A DNA stretch of 64,000 bases from Ligula intestinalis (lineage: Eukaryota; Platyhelminthes; Cestoda; Diphyllobothriidea; Diphyllobothriidae), in contig JAYGXS010000005.1 of assembly GCA_036362985.1 (NCBI GenBank), positions 55,909,658 through 55,973,657 on the forward strand, read 5' to 3'. Every line of letters begins with the position of its first letter. Positions within the stretch are counted from its first letter, which is position 1. A program made the position numbers and the translations under genes. Shown here piece by piece: positions 1-10,034 of this stretch. Below the pieces are notes generated by a model, which was given only the letters and a program-made list of their open reading frames with translations, was not told the DNA's origin and searched no databases.

Positions 1-2539
1 TCTTGGTTTGTTACAGTAGTATTTTGCTACAATACGATGTAATTGCGTCGTATTTGGCAATTTCCCTTACAATGCAGGCCGCCACCTTTCTTTACAATTC
101 TGATACATGCGGGGATGTCAGCTGCCTCTGCTTTTCCTCCCATATACTGTGTTTTATTTTTCAAAGGAGGATGTATAACTCCTTTTCGATGAAGATGACA
201 ATATCCTTAACATACCAAGCGCATAATTTCAGTTTCTGGTTCTAGGAGGCTGGTGACTCAGCGTCAGAAGGAATCTTCGGCTGAGCCTGGAAACATTTGA
301 CCCATTAGATAGCCCTTACCTGTTTGTATGTTCTCCTTGACGTGCGTATTTAAACAGGTCTCCGGGGATTGACGGGCTTGTACGTGTTGGAGGCGATCAT
401 ATGTTATTTTTCTGCCCAGACGTAATCCTGTGGTCTTGACTGCCATGCCCTGGGGGATTTAAAGGAAGGGAGACGTGTCATGACTTAAGTGCCGACTAAT
501 CTGTTGATAAACGTAACTGGTGTCTTAATTAAGGGGTAGCTATATGAAATATCGAGCCAGCCATTGGTTATTCGTAAGTTGGAATGCCCTTGACCGATCC
601 GACAGGTCAGTTAGTCCTCAGCTTTGGACTTCTATCAACGGGTATCAACTGTTTCTAAACTTGTTCATACAAGCGTCTGTTTGTCTTGAATGAAGGTTAT
701 CTAATTCGTATCAGTGTTTTTCGGTGTACTATTTATATAAACTCTTATTGACCGGCCCGTAAACACTCACGATTTCATGTTCGGAGCAGGTTTTGAAGTC
801 AAAGTACTTACAACCTAGAAGTATTATTAGTTCTTTCTCTGGTCGCTTCCATTTTAAGTTAAGAATCGGTTAGCACCTGTGACTTGCCTCGAAGGTGCTT
901 GCAGCCAACGGATGATGATGCACAGTTTTCCATCGACGTTCTAGTCAGTCACTATCCACGGCCGCTCCTCATGGTACCTGTATCGAGACGTGTCTTCTGA
1001 GCGTATTTACGTCGGATTTTCCTGTTGACTTAGACCATTAAGCATCGTAGATTTTTCTGCATTCCAACAAAAGACAGTTCCGTCGATCCCACTGTTGCAG
1101 TGCATTTGATCAAACTCAAGCCGTACACGTCAGGCGACATCTTTGTGGGCATTTGTACTTCGGGTATTCGCTCAATCCTAGTTGAGACTTGGTATCAGTA
1201 CTCGCAGTCCCTATAGGTAATCTTTCAATCCAAATTTATCCTCCACTGATTTAAACCTCACTTCTCAATTAATGATCGTTTATTGCCTAGTTGATTCCCC
1301 ATTCTTTTATTCTATCTACTTTTAAAGCCTCTCCTTAAGACAACACGATCATTGCCGTTTGTATTGCCCCTTAAAACTCCTGGCGCTGAAGCATCTGTCA
1401 GCTAGTAAACAGTTTAGCATTTTCTTAGCCTGTATCTTACAAGTTTTTCATTTTTCTTAATCTGTTCTGTTATAGTGGTCGGTCGATCCAATTGTGAGCC
1501 AGCATTTTACGACACGGCTGAATGGCGAAATAATCACTTTGGAAACTTCAAATTTACTGGCCTGAAAACAAGGAGCATCCCCAGTTGTACTGTTGCCTCC
1601 TCGTTTGAAGGACTTCTTCATATCACTATTGTCCATTATGTTAAGATGCAAATAAATTTTCTTCCTCATCGGAACTTCTGCATTGCGCGATTGAGCATAA
1701 TATAATATACTTAAGCTACAACTAACTTGGTAATTCTAATCTATTATACTTAATTGCATTGACGAACATTCTTTGCGTTTTTGGGGGATTTTTCAGTTCA
1801 CTAAAATAGCACCTGCACTTACTTATCAAGATTCTCTTCTGACCCTCTTTATTTACACTAGTATTTTTGTCCCCGCGCACGTGGGCAGGTTTTTGTGTAG
1901 CATCTAACACTGGGGTATAAGCCAACGCCAATATCTCGGACAATTATTGTATGGATTCCACATATTTCTAGTAGGATACCATAGTGGATTACAGTATCCC
2001 ATTTTATACGCTATTACTTCCTATTGTTCGTGAGATTATTCAAGTCTACTTAATCCTCTTCCGCAGAACCATTTGTTTTTAATCACTATCCACAGAAATA
2101 GCCAGTCTTTGGAAATGAGTTTTAAGCTTGTCACTACACAGAACTTCTTTAGTTTCGGAGTGTAATAACTTGAGAGCAGAAAATTCGGAGCCATTGTTGT
2201 CGCATAACTTTTCTTTCATGCTGAAGCTTGCAAACTTATTCTCCAGCCTTTCTTGCAAGAGCGCGGGAAACTGTTGCAGACGCGGTGGAGTAATTTCGTC
2301 TGTTGGCGCCTGGCGTGTGTAGTAGCGACTTCTGTGAGACATTTGTGGGCTGTGGTACACTGAAAATCAGTTCATAGTGAAGTTATCATTCTGAGTTATT
2401 CGAGCGAAAGAAGCTGCTACTCCTTCCCATAAGACGTTGCTATTTGTTGCCGATTTTTTTCTGTGGTATGCCACGGTTACGTTATTTGTTTAGAAGCCGT
2501 AATTTTGGAAAGACATAAGTTCCAACAACCCACAACAAC
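1..2539. other. No recognised gene
   Basis: Mixed-composition intergenic-looking DNA with short chance ORFs only. The one frame that reads somewhat like protein is minus-strand 2360-2079 (93 residues, charged and leucine-containing), but I match it to no family and see no convincing splice sites around it. I see no clear transposon signature in this stretch. Confidence 0.5.
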
Positions 2540-2700
2540 AACAACCTGCTATAAGGGTTGTTCCCGAACACAAGATTTGACGGACGAGCAGCGCCTAAGG
2601 GCCCTGAACCTGTTCACCCTGCATTCTGGACAGGACAGAGGTGACCTTATAGTAACCTCGTAGATACTAAGGGGACGCAATTTTGATGTGGAGTGGTAAC
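2540..2700 (+). pseudogene. LINE reverse-transcriptase C-terminal scrap
   Basis: The plus-strand reading TDEQRLRALNLFTLHSGQDR followed by GDLIV and a stop, then ILRGR, matches the conserved post-catalytic block of CR1/jockey-type non-LTR reverse transcriptases (E-RL--LNLF-L---R-RGDLI--YKIL). It is about 50 codons long with an in-frame stop and no adjoining catalytic domain, so it is a dead fragment. The clade is inferred from this one block. Confidence 0.55.
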
Positions 2701-3546
2701 ATATTTTGGGCATCGAAGAAAGCAGGATGGTGAGTGTATTCAAGAGGCATCTGCATAGTCACTTGTCAAATGTCGGCCGGACCTCCGCAAACCCAAATCT
2801 GATGGGACAGTGGTATAACTGCACACATGCTACTAACTTATTTTCAATAGGTCATTTTATTTATGCGAAATTTTTACCTAGCTTAACATTCCGAGTAGAA
2901 TTGCTATGAACGTGTTGTTCGCTGTTATTTGGCAAATTCTCGATCTTTTTGTTCTTCCTGTCTCGCCATCAATATAATAAATTTCTCATACTAAAATACC
3001 TGCAAAATATTTGCAACCTAATTTATTCACTGCGGACCGGTACCGTTTATCTAGACTTTTCAGGGAGTTCTGTCATTTACTTGAAGTACACAGTTTTGTT
3101 CTGGTTGATTTATTAATGTTAAGTTAGTGCTAAATGTTAAGTTCAAGTCTATACTTATCTTCCGAGATTGCTCTGATCACCTCTCAACAAATCCTAATAC
3201 TTAATATGTGGGCGGCAGATGCGTTATTTCGGTTCCTCTATTTTTTGATCATGCTTTTTTGGAGGTTGCTTGTCCTTTTTGCTGCACAACGGCTTGCGAG
3301 GGCTCTAGCTGGACCTCCAAGACATTGGGTTTAGTGCCCTGCGCTCTGCAGTCGCCACTTCCACCCAAGTATTAATTATCACAGCCGAAAGCGTAACATC
3401 CAATGAGGGTATGTTAGAAGCGTACAAGTTTTGAGTCAGCACTCAGTTAGTCTCTTCAATAATGTTTGCGGTTGGAGGCGGGTTTTCAGAAGTTCTCCCA
3501 TCTCGAAGTTGTTAGTCCGCATTATTTGTGGATATATAATAGTAGA
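2701..3546. other. No recognised gene
   Basis: I see no gene or transposon domain here. Short ORFs (for example 3134-3334 plus) are hydrophobic and look like chance. Confidence 0.4.
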
Positions 3547-3678
3547 TGACGGGGAAGCGTTCTCTGGGACCAGTTGTTTATTTGTTCGACGTTTCGAACT
3601 CTCAAGCGAGCCCATTGTCAAGGAATAAAAACGTGTACAGCTCATTGCATGTTTAGTTAAGCTCTGTCGGGAGTGACC
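3547..3678 (-). repeat. PLE pseudo-LTR, 3' copy (inverted partner at 4004-4134)
   Basis: About 130 bp whose reverse complement recurs, diverged, at 4004-4134. Both arms share the landmark GTCCCAGAGAACGCTT and the block TTCGAAACGTCG. Read on the minus strand, 3622-3587 gives a hairpin (GGGCTCGCTTGAGAGTTC) followed by GAAACGTC, in the position where Penelope-like elements carry hammerhead-like ribozymes. The CTGATGA core is degenerate here (TTGACAA). Confidence 0.6.
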
Positions 3679-4003
3679 TTCAGTCCTGCCATTTATTTGC
3701 TCGCGCAACACCAGATAGGCATCCGGAAGATCGATATGTTCATTAATGGAGTCCGCCTGCGAGTGCCATTTCTCCTGCAGCAGGCGCGAAGTTCGGTCGT
3801 CTGACTTTCCTAGTATTCTCATACCTTCGTAGTCAAAGCTACGCCCTGGCGTGGATGAGTGAGCGGCTACCAAGGATGGCTTGTCGTCCTGTCGCACGGT
3901 GAGTTCGTGCTCGTGCAGTCTCGTAAGAATCCGTTTGCCGGTTTCACCGCCATAATTGGTTTGACCAGAAAGACAGTCTATGAGGTAAATGACGCCGGAT
4001 TTT
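3679..4003 (-). pseudogene. Penelope-like element GIY-YIG endonuclease fragment
   Basis: One minus-strand frame runs from about 4003 through the arm at 3678 (open to 3436). It shows a GIY-YIG-type nuclease of the PLE class: GVIYLIDC then NYGGETGKR (the GIY and YIG half-sites), RLHEHE, HSSTPGRSFDYEGMRIL, and EKWHSQADSINEHIDLP, which contains the conserved Glu and Asn. PLE endonucleases sit C-terminal to a telomerase-like reverse transcriptase; no RT remains here. The fragment lies between two inverted pseudo-LTR arms, the terminal arrangement described for PLEs. The nuclease frame is open, but the element is too incomplete to move by itself. Confidence 0.75.
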
Positions 4004-4134
4004 GGTCACTCCCGGCAGAGCTGAGCTAAATATGCAGTGAGCTGTACACTTTTTATTCTATGCCAATAGACTCGCGTGAGGGTTCGAAACGTCGGACAAA
4101 TCAACAACTGGTCCCAGAGAACGCTTTCCCGTCT
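4004..4134 (+). repeat. PLE pseudo-LTR, inverted copy
   Basis: Inverted partner of 3547-3678, in opposite orientation. The hairpin-plus-GAAACGTC motif is at about 4059-4094 on the plus strand (ACTCGCGTGAGGGTTCGAAA). Confidence 0.6.
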
Positions 4135-4990
4135 TCTATTCAATTACATGGGCCTCGCATATTTTCCACCATTCAAAACATATAGTAGTGCATAGGGAAT
4201 GCTGGTCTACTTGAGGTTCATACCTTTTTTCCTAGAAATATTTTATGTGTCTTCAGGTTGGAAAAAGTTCCTAGTTCCCATATAATCCTAGCCTCTTCTA
4301 TGTACAGTGGACCCATGTTGATAGAGCCACTGGCTAATTAGGCCAGAACGAGGTTCCCAGTGCACTTGCTTCCTGATTTCCACGTAAAAGGACTTCACTC
4401 ACTCATACGTCTACACGGCCGCTCTCCTCCCTAGTTCGTAAAAAGCAGTGATCGTCGACTGCAGAAGGTTCCCCCAAATCAGAAGTTAGGTAAGACCAAA
4501 AAGGTTGGACAGTGTACTGTAGGAAAGGAGCTAACAATAGGCTCTGCAGAAAATAGTGGTGCACAGTATACAAAGCAGTTGTTGTATGTGTGCTCTGTGC
4601 CTCTGCGCATAGGTCGCGGGACCCGGGAAAAGGTGCACAGATCGATAGGCCAAAGGCAAGGCATCGACCCGAGCCAGAGGCATCGCCCGACTGTGAGGTG
4701 GACCATGTGGGCGACTCGATAAGGAGCAATCACCCGTGCAGATAGTATGCACGACCTCCAACTTGGCAGGTGAAGGAACCATGAGTCATCGATAGTGGCG
4801 CAGATCCGAGGGTCGCCACAGTGGCACCGTCTATTCCGCTTGACAATCTTCCTCTTCAAAATCACAATCACCATCAGGATCGCTTTCATTGGCTTGTTTG
4901 CGACGGCTGTTCCTTGCTTTCTTATTCTGTTGCAAAACTCCATGTCAACTTTGCAAATTCGTTTGCACTCAAATTTTGACTTAAGTCCTC
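4135..4990. other. Upstream region of the RBMX2-like gene
   Basis: No firm gene. Overlapping minus-strand ORFs between 4943 and 4403 have biased but unconvincing composition. A different minus-strand frame at about 4930-4850 reads as a basic-then-acidic tail (RNSRRKQAN, then SDPDGDCDFEEEDCQAE-stop) behind a possible AG acceptor. It could be a terminal exon of an antisense gene or chance; see findings. Confidence 0.35.
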
Positions 4991-5007
4991 TTTCATTTTA
5001 GTAAATC
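4991..5007 (+). promoter_or_regulatory. Splice or spliced-leader acceptor 6 nt before the RBMX2-like ATG
   Basis: A pyrimidine-rich run ending TTTCATTTTAG (AG at 5000-5001) lies six bases before the ATG at 5008. It fits either the 3' end of a 5'-UTR intron or a spliced-leader trans-splicing acceptor, which flatworms use on a subset of mRNAs. The sequence alone cannot decide between them. Confidence 0.5.
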
Positions 5008-6478
5008 ATGAATCCGCTGACAAATACTAAGAACCAAAACCTGATGAATGAGCGCGAACTGCGCCTGGGATACACCGGTCAGGTGAGCAGTTGGCATCGA
5101 CAGTACAAGGATTCTGCCTGGATTTTCATCGGCGGTCTAAACTACGAACTCACCGAGGGTGACATAGTTTGTGCCTTCTCCCAATACGGCGAAGTGGCCA
5201 ACATAAACCTGGTGCGCGATCGCGATACGGGCAAATCCAAAGGTTTCGCTTTCCTCTGCTACGAGAACCAGAAGAGTACAATTCTTGCCACAGATAACTT
5301 GAACGGCATCAAACTGGGTGGCCGGATAATTCGAGTTGACCATGTTGAAAAGTACAAGGTGCCAAATGTGGGCATTGTGAAGGTTGGTAAGGAGAACCCA
5401 GACCAAATGCCGCCCTCTGACAACGTGTCAGACTTTGTTCGCCAGCACGGCTGCGGACCGGAGGCAATGCAGCACATTTTGAAAATTCAGAAGACCAAGA
5501 AGCCTGCGCGCGCCGAACAGGCATCTTCGGAGCAGCGCCATCGCAGTCGATCACGTTCTCCCGGGCAGGATCATGGCAGACGACGTCGGTCGCCGTCGCT
5601 ATCGCCCCCACGAGGAGCGGGTGGACGTGTACCATCAGTATCGCCTCCGCGAAGAGCAGCCAGACGTGTGCCGTCAGTATCGCCTCCGAGAGGAACGGGC
5701 AGACGTGNNNNNNNNNNCGCCTCCGAGAGGAACGGGCAGACGTGTGCCGTCCGTATCGCCTCCGAGAGGAACGGGCAGACGTGTACCGTCCGTATCGCCT
5801 CCGAGAGGAACGGGCAGACGTGTACCGTCAGTATCGCCCCCGCGCGGAACGGGCAGACGGGTGCCGCCAGTATCGCCTCCGAGAGGAACGGGCAGACATG
5901 TGCCGTCCGTATCGCCTCCACGAGGAGCGGACGGGCGTGTGCCGGCAGTATCGCCTCCACGAAAGACTCGCCGATTTTCGCGTTCACCAGCCCGTCAGAA
6001 CCACCGCCCTATCCCTCGGGCTTACAGTCCACCTCGTCGGAGGCAGGACTCACATAGACGGCCAGAGCGATTTGCTGTTTCCCCTCGGCCTCGGCGGTCT
6101 CCCCCCGTCTCCCCTCCTGGGAGACGACTCCAGGTGTCGTCCACATCTGGGTCCCGGGACCTGGAAACCAGCCGACTTCCCTCACCTCCTCGCCGACCTT
6201 CATCTCCGTTGCCTGAAAGGCAAGAGCGTGACCCTTTTGAGTCTTCCCCTGGCCGTTCACGTGGAAGTCGACCTTCTCCTGTCTCTTCACCCGCTCGCAA
6301 ACGACGCCAATCCTCCGTGTCTCCTCCACGAAAAGCACGTTTACCGTCAGCTTCCCCTCCAGAGAAGGGAAATATAGCTCCAGAATCCCTTCCTCGTCGT
6401 AGGCATTGCTCTCCCTCGGTGTCTTCGCCCCGTAAGACACGCCTACCTTCTGTATCTCCCCCAAGGCGGTGGCGCTGA
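5008..6478 (+). CDS. RBMX2: RBMX2/Snu17-type RRM splicing factor with RS/SP-rich tail
   Basis: This is a nuclear pre-mRNA splicing factor of the RBMX2 (yeast Snu17/Ist3) family, the RRM subunit of the RES complex of the activated spliceosome. The N-terminus MNPLT...NERELRLG and the block SWHRQYKDSAWIFIGGL are family hallmarks. The single RRM spans about residues 37-115, with RNP2 IFIGGL (39-44) and RNP1 KGFAFLCY (78-85). NLNGIKLGGRIIRVDHV closes the RRM and precedes the conserved extension. From about residue 180 the protein becomes a basic SR/SPPR-rich tail, much longer than the RRM. The coding region shows no internal intron. A 10-N gap at 5708-5717 shifts the frame from phase 1 to phase 2. 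If the gap held 12 bases, the whole would be 1473 nt, or 490 residues. The ATG at 5008 is chosen for its family-typical start and the acceptor just upstream. Confidence 0.9.
5599..5964 (+). repeat. 39-bp (13-residue) tandem repeat in the RBMX2-like tail
   Basis: About ten tandem units encode variants of VPSVSPPRGTGRR. Units before the N gap and three or four after it are close to identical; the outer units are diverged (RRAARR, GADGR, VPAVSPPRKT). Because 39 is a multiple of three, all six frames stay open across the array, which explains the long overlapping ORFs here. Confidence 0.9.
5708..5717. other. Assembly gap (10 N) inside the repeat
   Basis: The flanks are CGTG before the gap and CGCCTCCGAG after it. 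In neighbouring 39-bp units these two strings are 12 bases apart, so the true gap is 12 + 39k bases and the 10 N are two short. This alone accounts for the apparent frameshift. Confidence 0.9.
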
Positions 6479-7149
6479 TAGGTTTTTAATCGTCGAAAAC
6501 ATCTCTGTAAATTGCCCTCTCCACCTTTGCATGTATTTAACCGAGACAAATGCAATTAATCTGTTGCAAACTACGAATTGCTCAGTTTACTATGTGTTTA
6601 TGTGTTCAATATTATAAGCTTACTGTCTGCGCTGCAAACCGATGGGAGTTTAACCCCTTTTAAGCAACACGCTTTTCGAGGCGAAAAAATGGGGTCACTT
6701 TATTTTACAATTCTAAAGGTCCCTTCAAACGCGATCGATGCGCACTAGTATCGATCGGAAAATGGGAGAGTTGCTACCGTTTTGACCATGACTTGTCTAG
6801 AGCAAACGTTCGGCCCATTTTCAGCACCCTGAAGTTGCCGGTGGGAGTACCTACTGGGGCCGCACATGGGTCTGTATGTATTATAACTACCTACTTATAA
6901 ATTTTGAATAGGTAGAATTACCAACAATCTTCCTGTTTTCTGCACGCCGACCGTCGACCCAGTAGAGATTGGATGATGGCGTTGAACTATGGAGGAGTCC
7001 TCATAAGGCCACCGCATAAAATAACCGCTTAATTCAGTATGTTATGCAAAAATGGCTTTTCAAATTAACCACTGTAACAATCGATTACTTACACATTTTA
7101 AGTGGAGTGAATTCCACAGTCTTCCAACTTCTGCACTCGTTGACCTGTA
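6479..7149. other. 3' flank of the RBMX2-like gene
   Basis: Presumed 3' UTR, then intergenic DNA. I see no canonical AATAAA close to the stop codon and no other feature. Confidence 0.4.
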
Positions 7150-7345
7150 CTCTAGTTGGGGTTAGTGGTACTACTAGAACATGTACGTAAATGTACCTCA
7201 ATGAGCCCACCCGAGGTCAGGGCTCACTCCCCCTATATACACGCGCTCGTCATTGGCCCGGTGGGGGTTAGCGATGATATCAAAGCCGATTTCAGTGTCC
7301 CGCCCGAGGTTTTGGTACGCGTCCCAACTCACCCTCGTACATCGA
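7150..7345 (+). repeat. Family G repeat, copy 1
   Basis: Contains TAGTTGGGGTTAG, AATGTACCTCAATGA, CCCGAGGTCAG and GTGTCCCGCCCGAGGTTTTG. These recur at 8195-8375 (plus) and 55850-56115 (minus), sometimes as two internal sub-units. Confidence 0.5.
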
Positions 7346-7382
7346 ACTCCGATGGATCGAAAACTTTCTGACGGGTCGAACT

Positions 7383-8170
7383 CAGACCGAATGTCTTGGT
7401 GATCAGCGATCGGCGGAGGTGGCGGTTGATAGTGGGGTTCCTCAGGGTTCCGTTCTGGACCCTATCCTCTTCCTTATACATATCGACGACTGCATAAGCG
7501 GATTAGACTGCGAAACCGCAATGTTCGCCGACGATTTAAAACTCTGGAAGGTCATCTGTAACGCAGACGACAAAGCAAATTTGCACCGACTCGAGCAGTG
7601 GTCAAACGAGTGGTTCATGCCATTTAATGTCGCCAAGCGCAACATTATGCGCTTTGGTAGTTCCAACTCTTCGTATCGGAGGGTGTACAACCTAAATCGC
7701 ACGCCGTTGCCAGAAGTTGAGACCCAGAAGGATCTGGGCAACTTCGAGAGGACCTCATAATTACTCTCCGTATTATGAATAACCTGGATTGTTGCTTCGT
7801 CGCCGACGATTTGTTTTTCTCCAGGCTAATACGCCAGCTTTGCACGGGCATCCTCTCAAACTACACTTTCCGTTAAGTTACAGACAGCTACTTGGCGATC
7901 CTATACAAAGATTTAGTGTAATGCGCGGTCAGGACTGCTGTCCTCTACCTAGCGAGTTCTTCCAGTTAGCAACAACGACGAACTCAAAAGGGCATCCACT
8001 TAAACAGTGTGTAATAGGGGCCCGACTAGACACACACAAGTTCTTCTTTGGTAATCGAGTAGTTGAAACTTAGAATGCTCTGCACGCGGACATTGTTGTC
8101 TCCATTTGTGGAAACATTCAAGAGGAAGTTAGACTGTATAGCCACCACGTCCTCTGGTTACGTCAAAGGA
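7383..8170 (+). pseudogene. CR1/jockey-like LINE reverse-transcriptase fragment
   Basis: The 7419-7760 frame encodes RT motifs SGVPQGSVLDPILFLIHIDD and the catalytic MFADDLKLW (FADD at about 7524-7535), then QWSNEWFMPFN and an ETQKDLG block. Downstream, in other frames, the typical LINE C-terminus persists: TNSKGHPLKQ, KFFFGNRVVET, a stop in place of Trp, NALHADIV, then a decayed FKRKL region. The catalytic Asp pair is intact but frameshifts and stops break the protein, and the N-terminal endonuclease is absent. It is related to the element at 40386-42121. Confidence 0.8.
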
Positions 8171-8194
8171 CTTCGCCGAGTAATAACACGCCTT

Positions 8195-8375
8195 CACCCT
8201 TAGTCCGGTGGGGGTTAACGATTATATTTATGTGCATTTTAGTGTCCCCGCCCGAGGTTTGAGTACGCGACCCAACTTACCCTCGTAACTTTCTTATTTT
8301 ACCGGATTATTGCGAACTTATTTTTCCCTGACATACCCCACCCGTCCACCCCTAAAATGCGGAGCCCGTAAGACC
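8195..8375 (+). repeat. Family G repeat, copy 2
   Basis: Homologous to the reverse complement of about 55850-56000: GGTGGGGGTTAACGATTATA, CCCGCCCGAGGTTTG, ATTATTGCGAACTTA and CCCTGACATACCCCACCC occur in the same order. It follows the RT fragment, so it may be its 3' tail or a nested repeat. Confidence 0.55.
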
Positions 8376-9610
8376 GAGTGACTCGCTTCGCACGCCTCCC
8401 AGGCAGCCCCACGAGGTACTCCTACCAAGTTGCCTTGCAGGGATGTTATCGAAAAATTAGGGTTAATAGAGAAAACCCTCATCACTGCGATCTTCGGACC
8501 CTGTTCCTTAGGAGAAGAGAATAAGGTGGGAAGGCCAGACTGGCAGGAATAGTCTATTCTGCACAGAAGGAACAGATAATAGATAGGAGAAAATTTGACT
8601 GTCAGACGAGCGCACGTCAGCGGGCTGCGTCTTAGGTGCCGACTGGACGACAGGCACCGCACTGAAACCCTTGTGATTTGGCCTTGGGAGCGAATGATCA
8701 GATGGGTTGAGACCAACCTCCTAATTGAGGGTAACCTCCCAACGTAAGCATCTCATTGGGGACACTGAGATAAACCTACTAACTGTGGCTTCTTGCGAAA
8801 TTGGCAGTCATTCAATAAGTACGTCGAGGCTTGCCATCAGGAGACATCATTTCTGGCGTGACGTGGGGGGACAATGGCGCAAGCGTACCACTATATTGTC
8901 AAAAGCTGCTTTTCCAATATAGCCTCAATCATCAATTCACACGGACAGAGTTAGTGCTGCAATCCTGCCGAATAATCTACGTTCGCAAGTCCAGTAAAAT
9001 TGTGAATAAGTCATCCGAACCCACTGAAAAACTGGGTCCGATTCGACAGGAAGGGCAAGCTTGGAGTCAAATGAATTATAAAAATCCGGTATAAATACCA
9101 ATTAATTAAGGAAATTTTGTTTTTACAGCCGGCGAAGTCTGTTTTTCGACTTGGTTAGCATTTACTGATTAGTTTTCATTATATTATTCTCTAAAACAAA
9201 AACTTTGGATAATTTTCATTACTCTATCTCTGATCCGGATCTTCGGATAAAGGTAGTCTGGTCAGAACGGTTCATTGTTTTACACTTACCCAAACTTCCA
9301 AACTAAAGCCTTTCTAATGATTAAATCCACTCAGTTGATCGAAATAACCTGGAAAAACGTAAATCACCATGTTAAATGTCGTCATGAAAGTTTCTTGCAG
9401 CACTCGCAATACTGTACATGTACTTGATATAGCTTCCCCCCCCCACCACACTGGGCGGTGCTATCAATTCACTTGACCCGAACAGAGGTCAGCCTTGCTC
9501 ATGAAACGCGTTCATCGGGCTATGCAGAGTTCACTCTGACCTATAAATTCTGCTGCAGCACATTCGTGTGGCAGCAGGTGAGCCCAAGTCTTTACGCCGT
9601 CAGTCTCTGC
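8376..9610. other. Repeat scraps, no gene
   Basis: 8505-8610 (plus) is a partial copy of repeat B (TTCCTTAGGAGAAGAGAATA ... ATAGATAGGAGAAAATTTGA). A poly-C run sits near 9436-9445. I see no gene in the rest. Confidence 0.5.
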
Positions 9611-9955
9611 TGTTGTAACGGAAGCCCAGGCTGAGGTATCACCGCCCAATAACGCCTTGTGTGAGTCCCCAAGGGAAGAACACGACAGGAAGTGTGCAAC
9701 AGCAGAAGAGTGTAATAGATACAAGGTATTTAGGACAACAAACCGTGTAACACGATGTCCATTAAGCCAATCAGCTCTCCTCCTGAAATAGTCACCGGTA
9801 GGATTCGCTGGTGACTCAACGGCTGACTGTAGTTTAAATTTCAAGTTATCGATTGGTTGACTGCATGATGCGTTCACTTGCGTGAAGGCCGATCGATAGC
9901 CTACTGTGGGCGCGGCTACTTGCTTGCTAAGACTGTTCGTTAGGCCGTCCTAACA
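9611..9955 (-). repeat. Ty3/gypsy 3' LTR
   Basis: On the minus strand it starts TGTTAGGACGGCC and ends GTTACAACA, about 345 bp. It is homologous along its length to the plus-strand solo LTR at 11837-12175 (shared: CAACCAATC, CTGATTGGCT, ACTCACACAAGG). A purine tract, AAAGAGGGA (9964-9956), lies directly before its first base, as expected of a polypurine tract next to a 3' LTR. A gypsy integrase ends about 70 bp upstream in the same orientation. Confidence 0.75.
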
Positions 9956-10034
9956 TCCCTCTTTGAGAGGAATCGTAGGATTTGAGCCACGGGTTCACTT
10001 GCACCGGAACCGTTTGCATTCGTTTCCGGCCCGA

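Noticed and set aside
4403..4943. 154-codon minus-strand ORF upstream of the RBMX2-like gene
   Set aside because: No domain, irregular composition, and overlapping alternative frames of similar length.
5573..6377. Other long frames over the RBMX2-like tail, both strands
   Set aside because: The 39-bp repeat keeps every frame open. Only the frame continuous with the RRM, once the gap is corrected, encodes the SPPR/RS tail.
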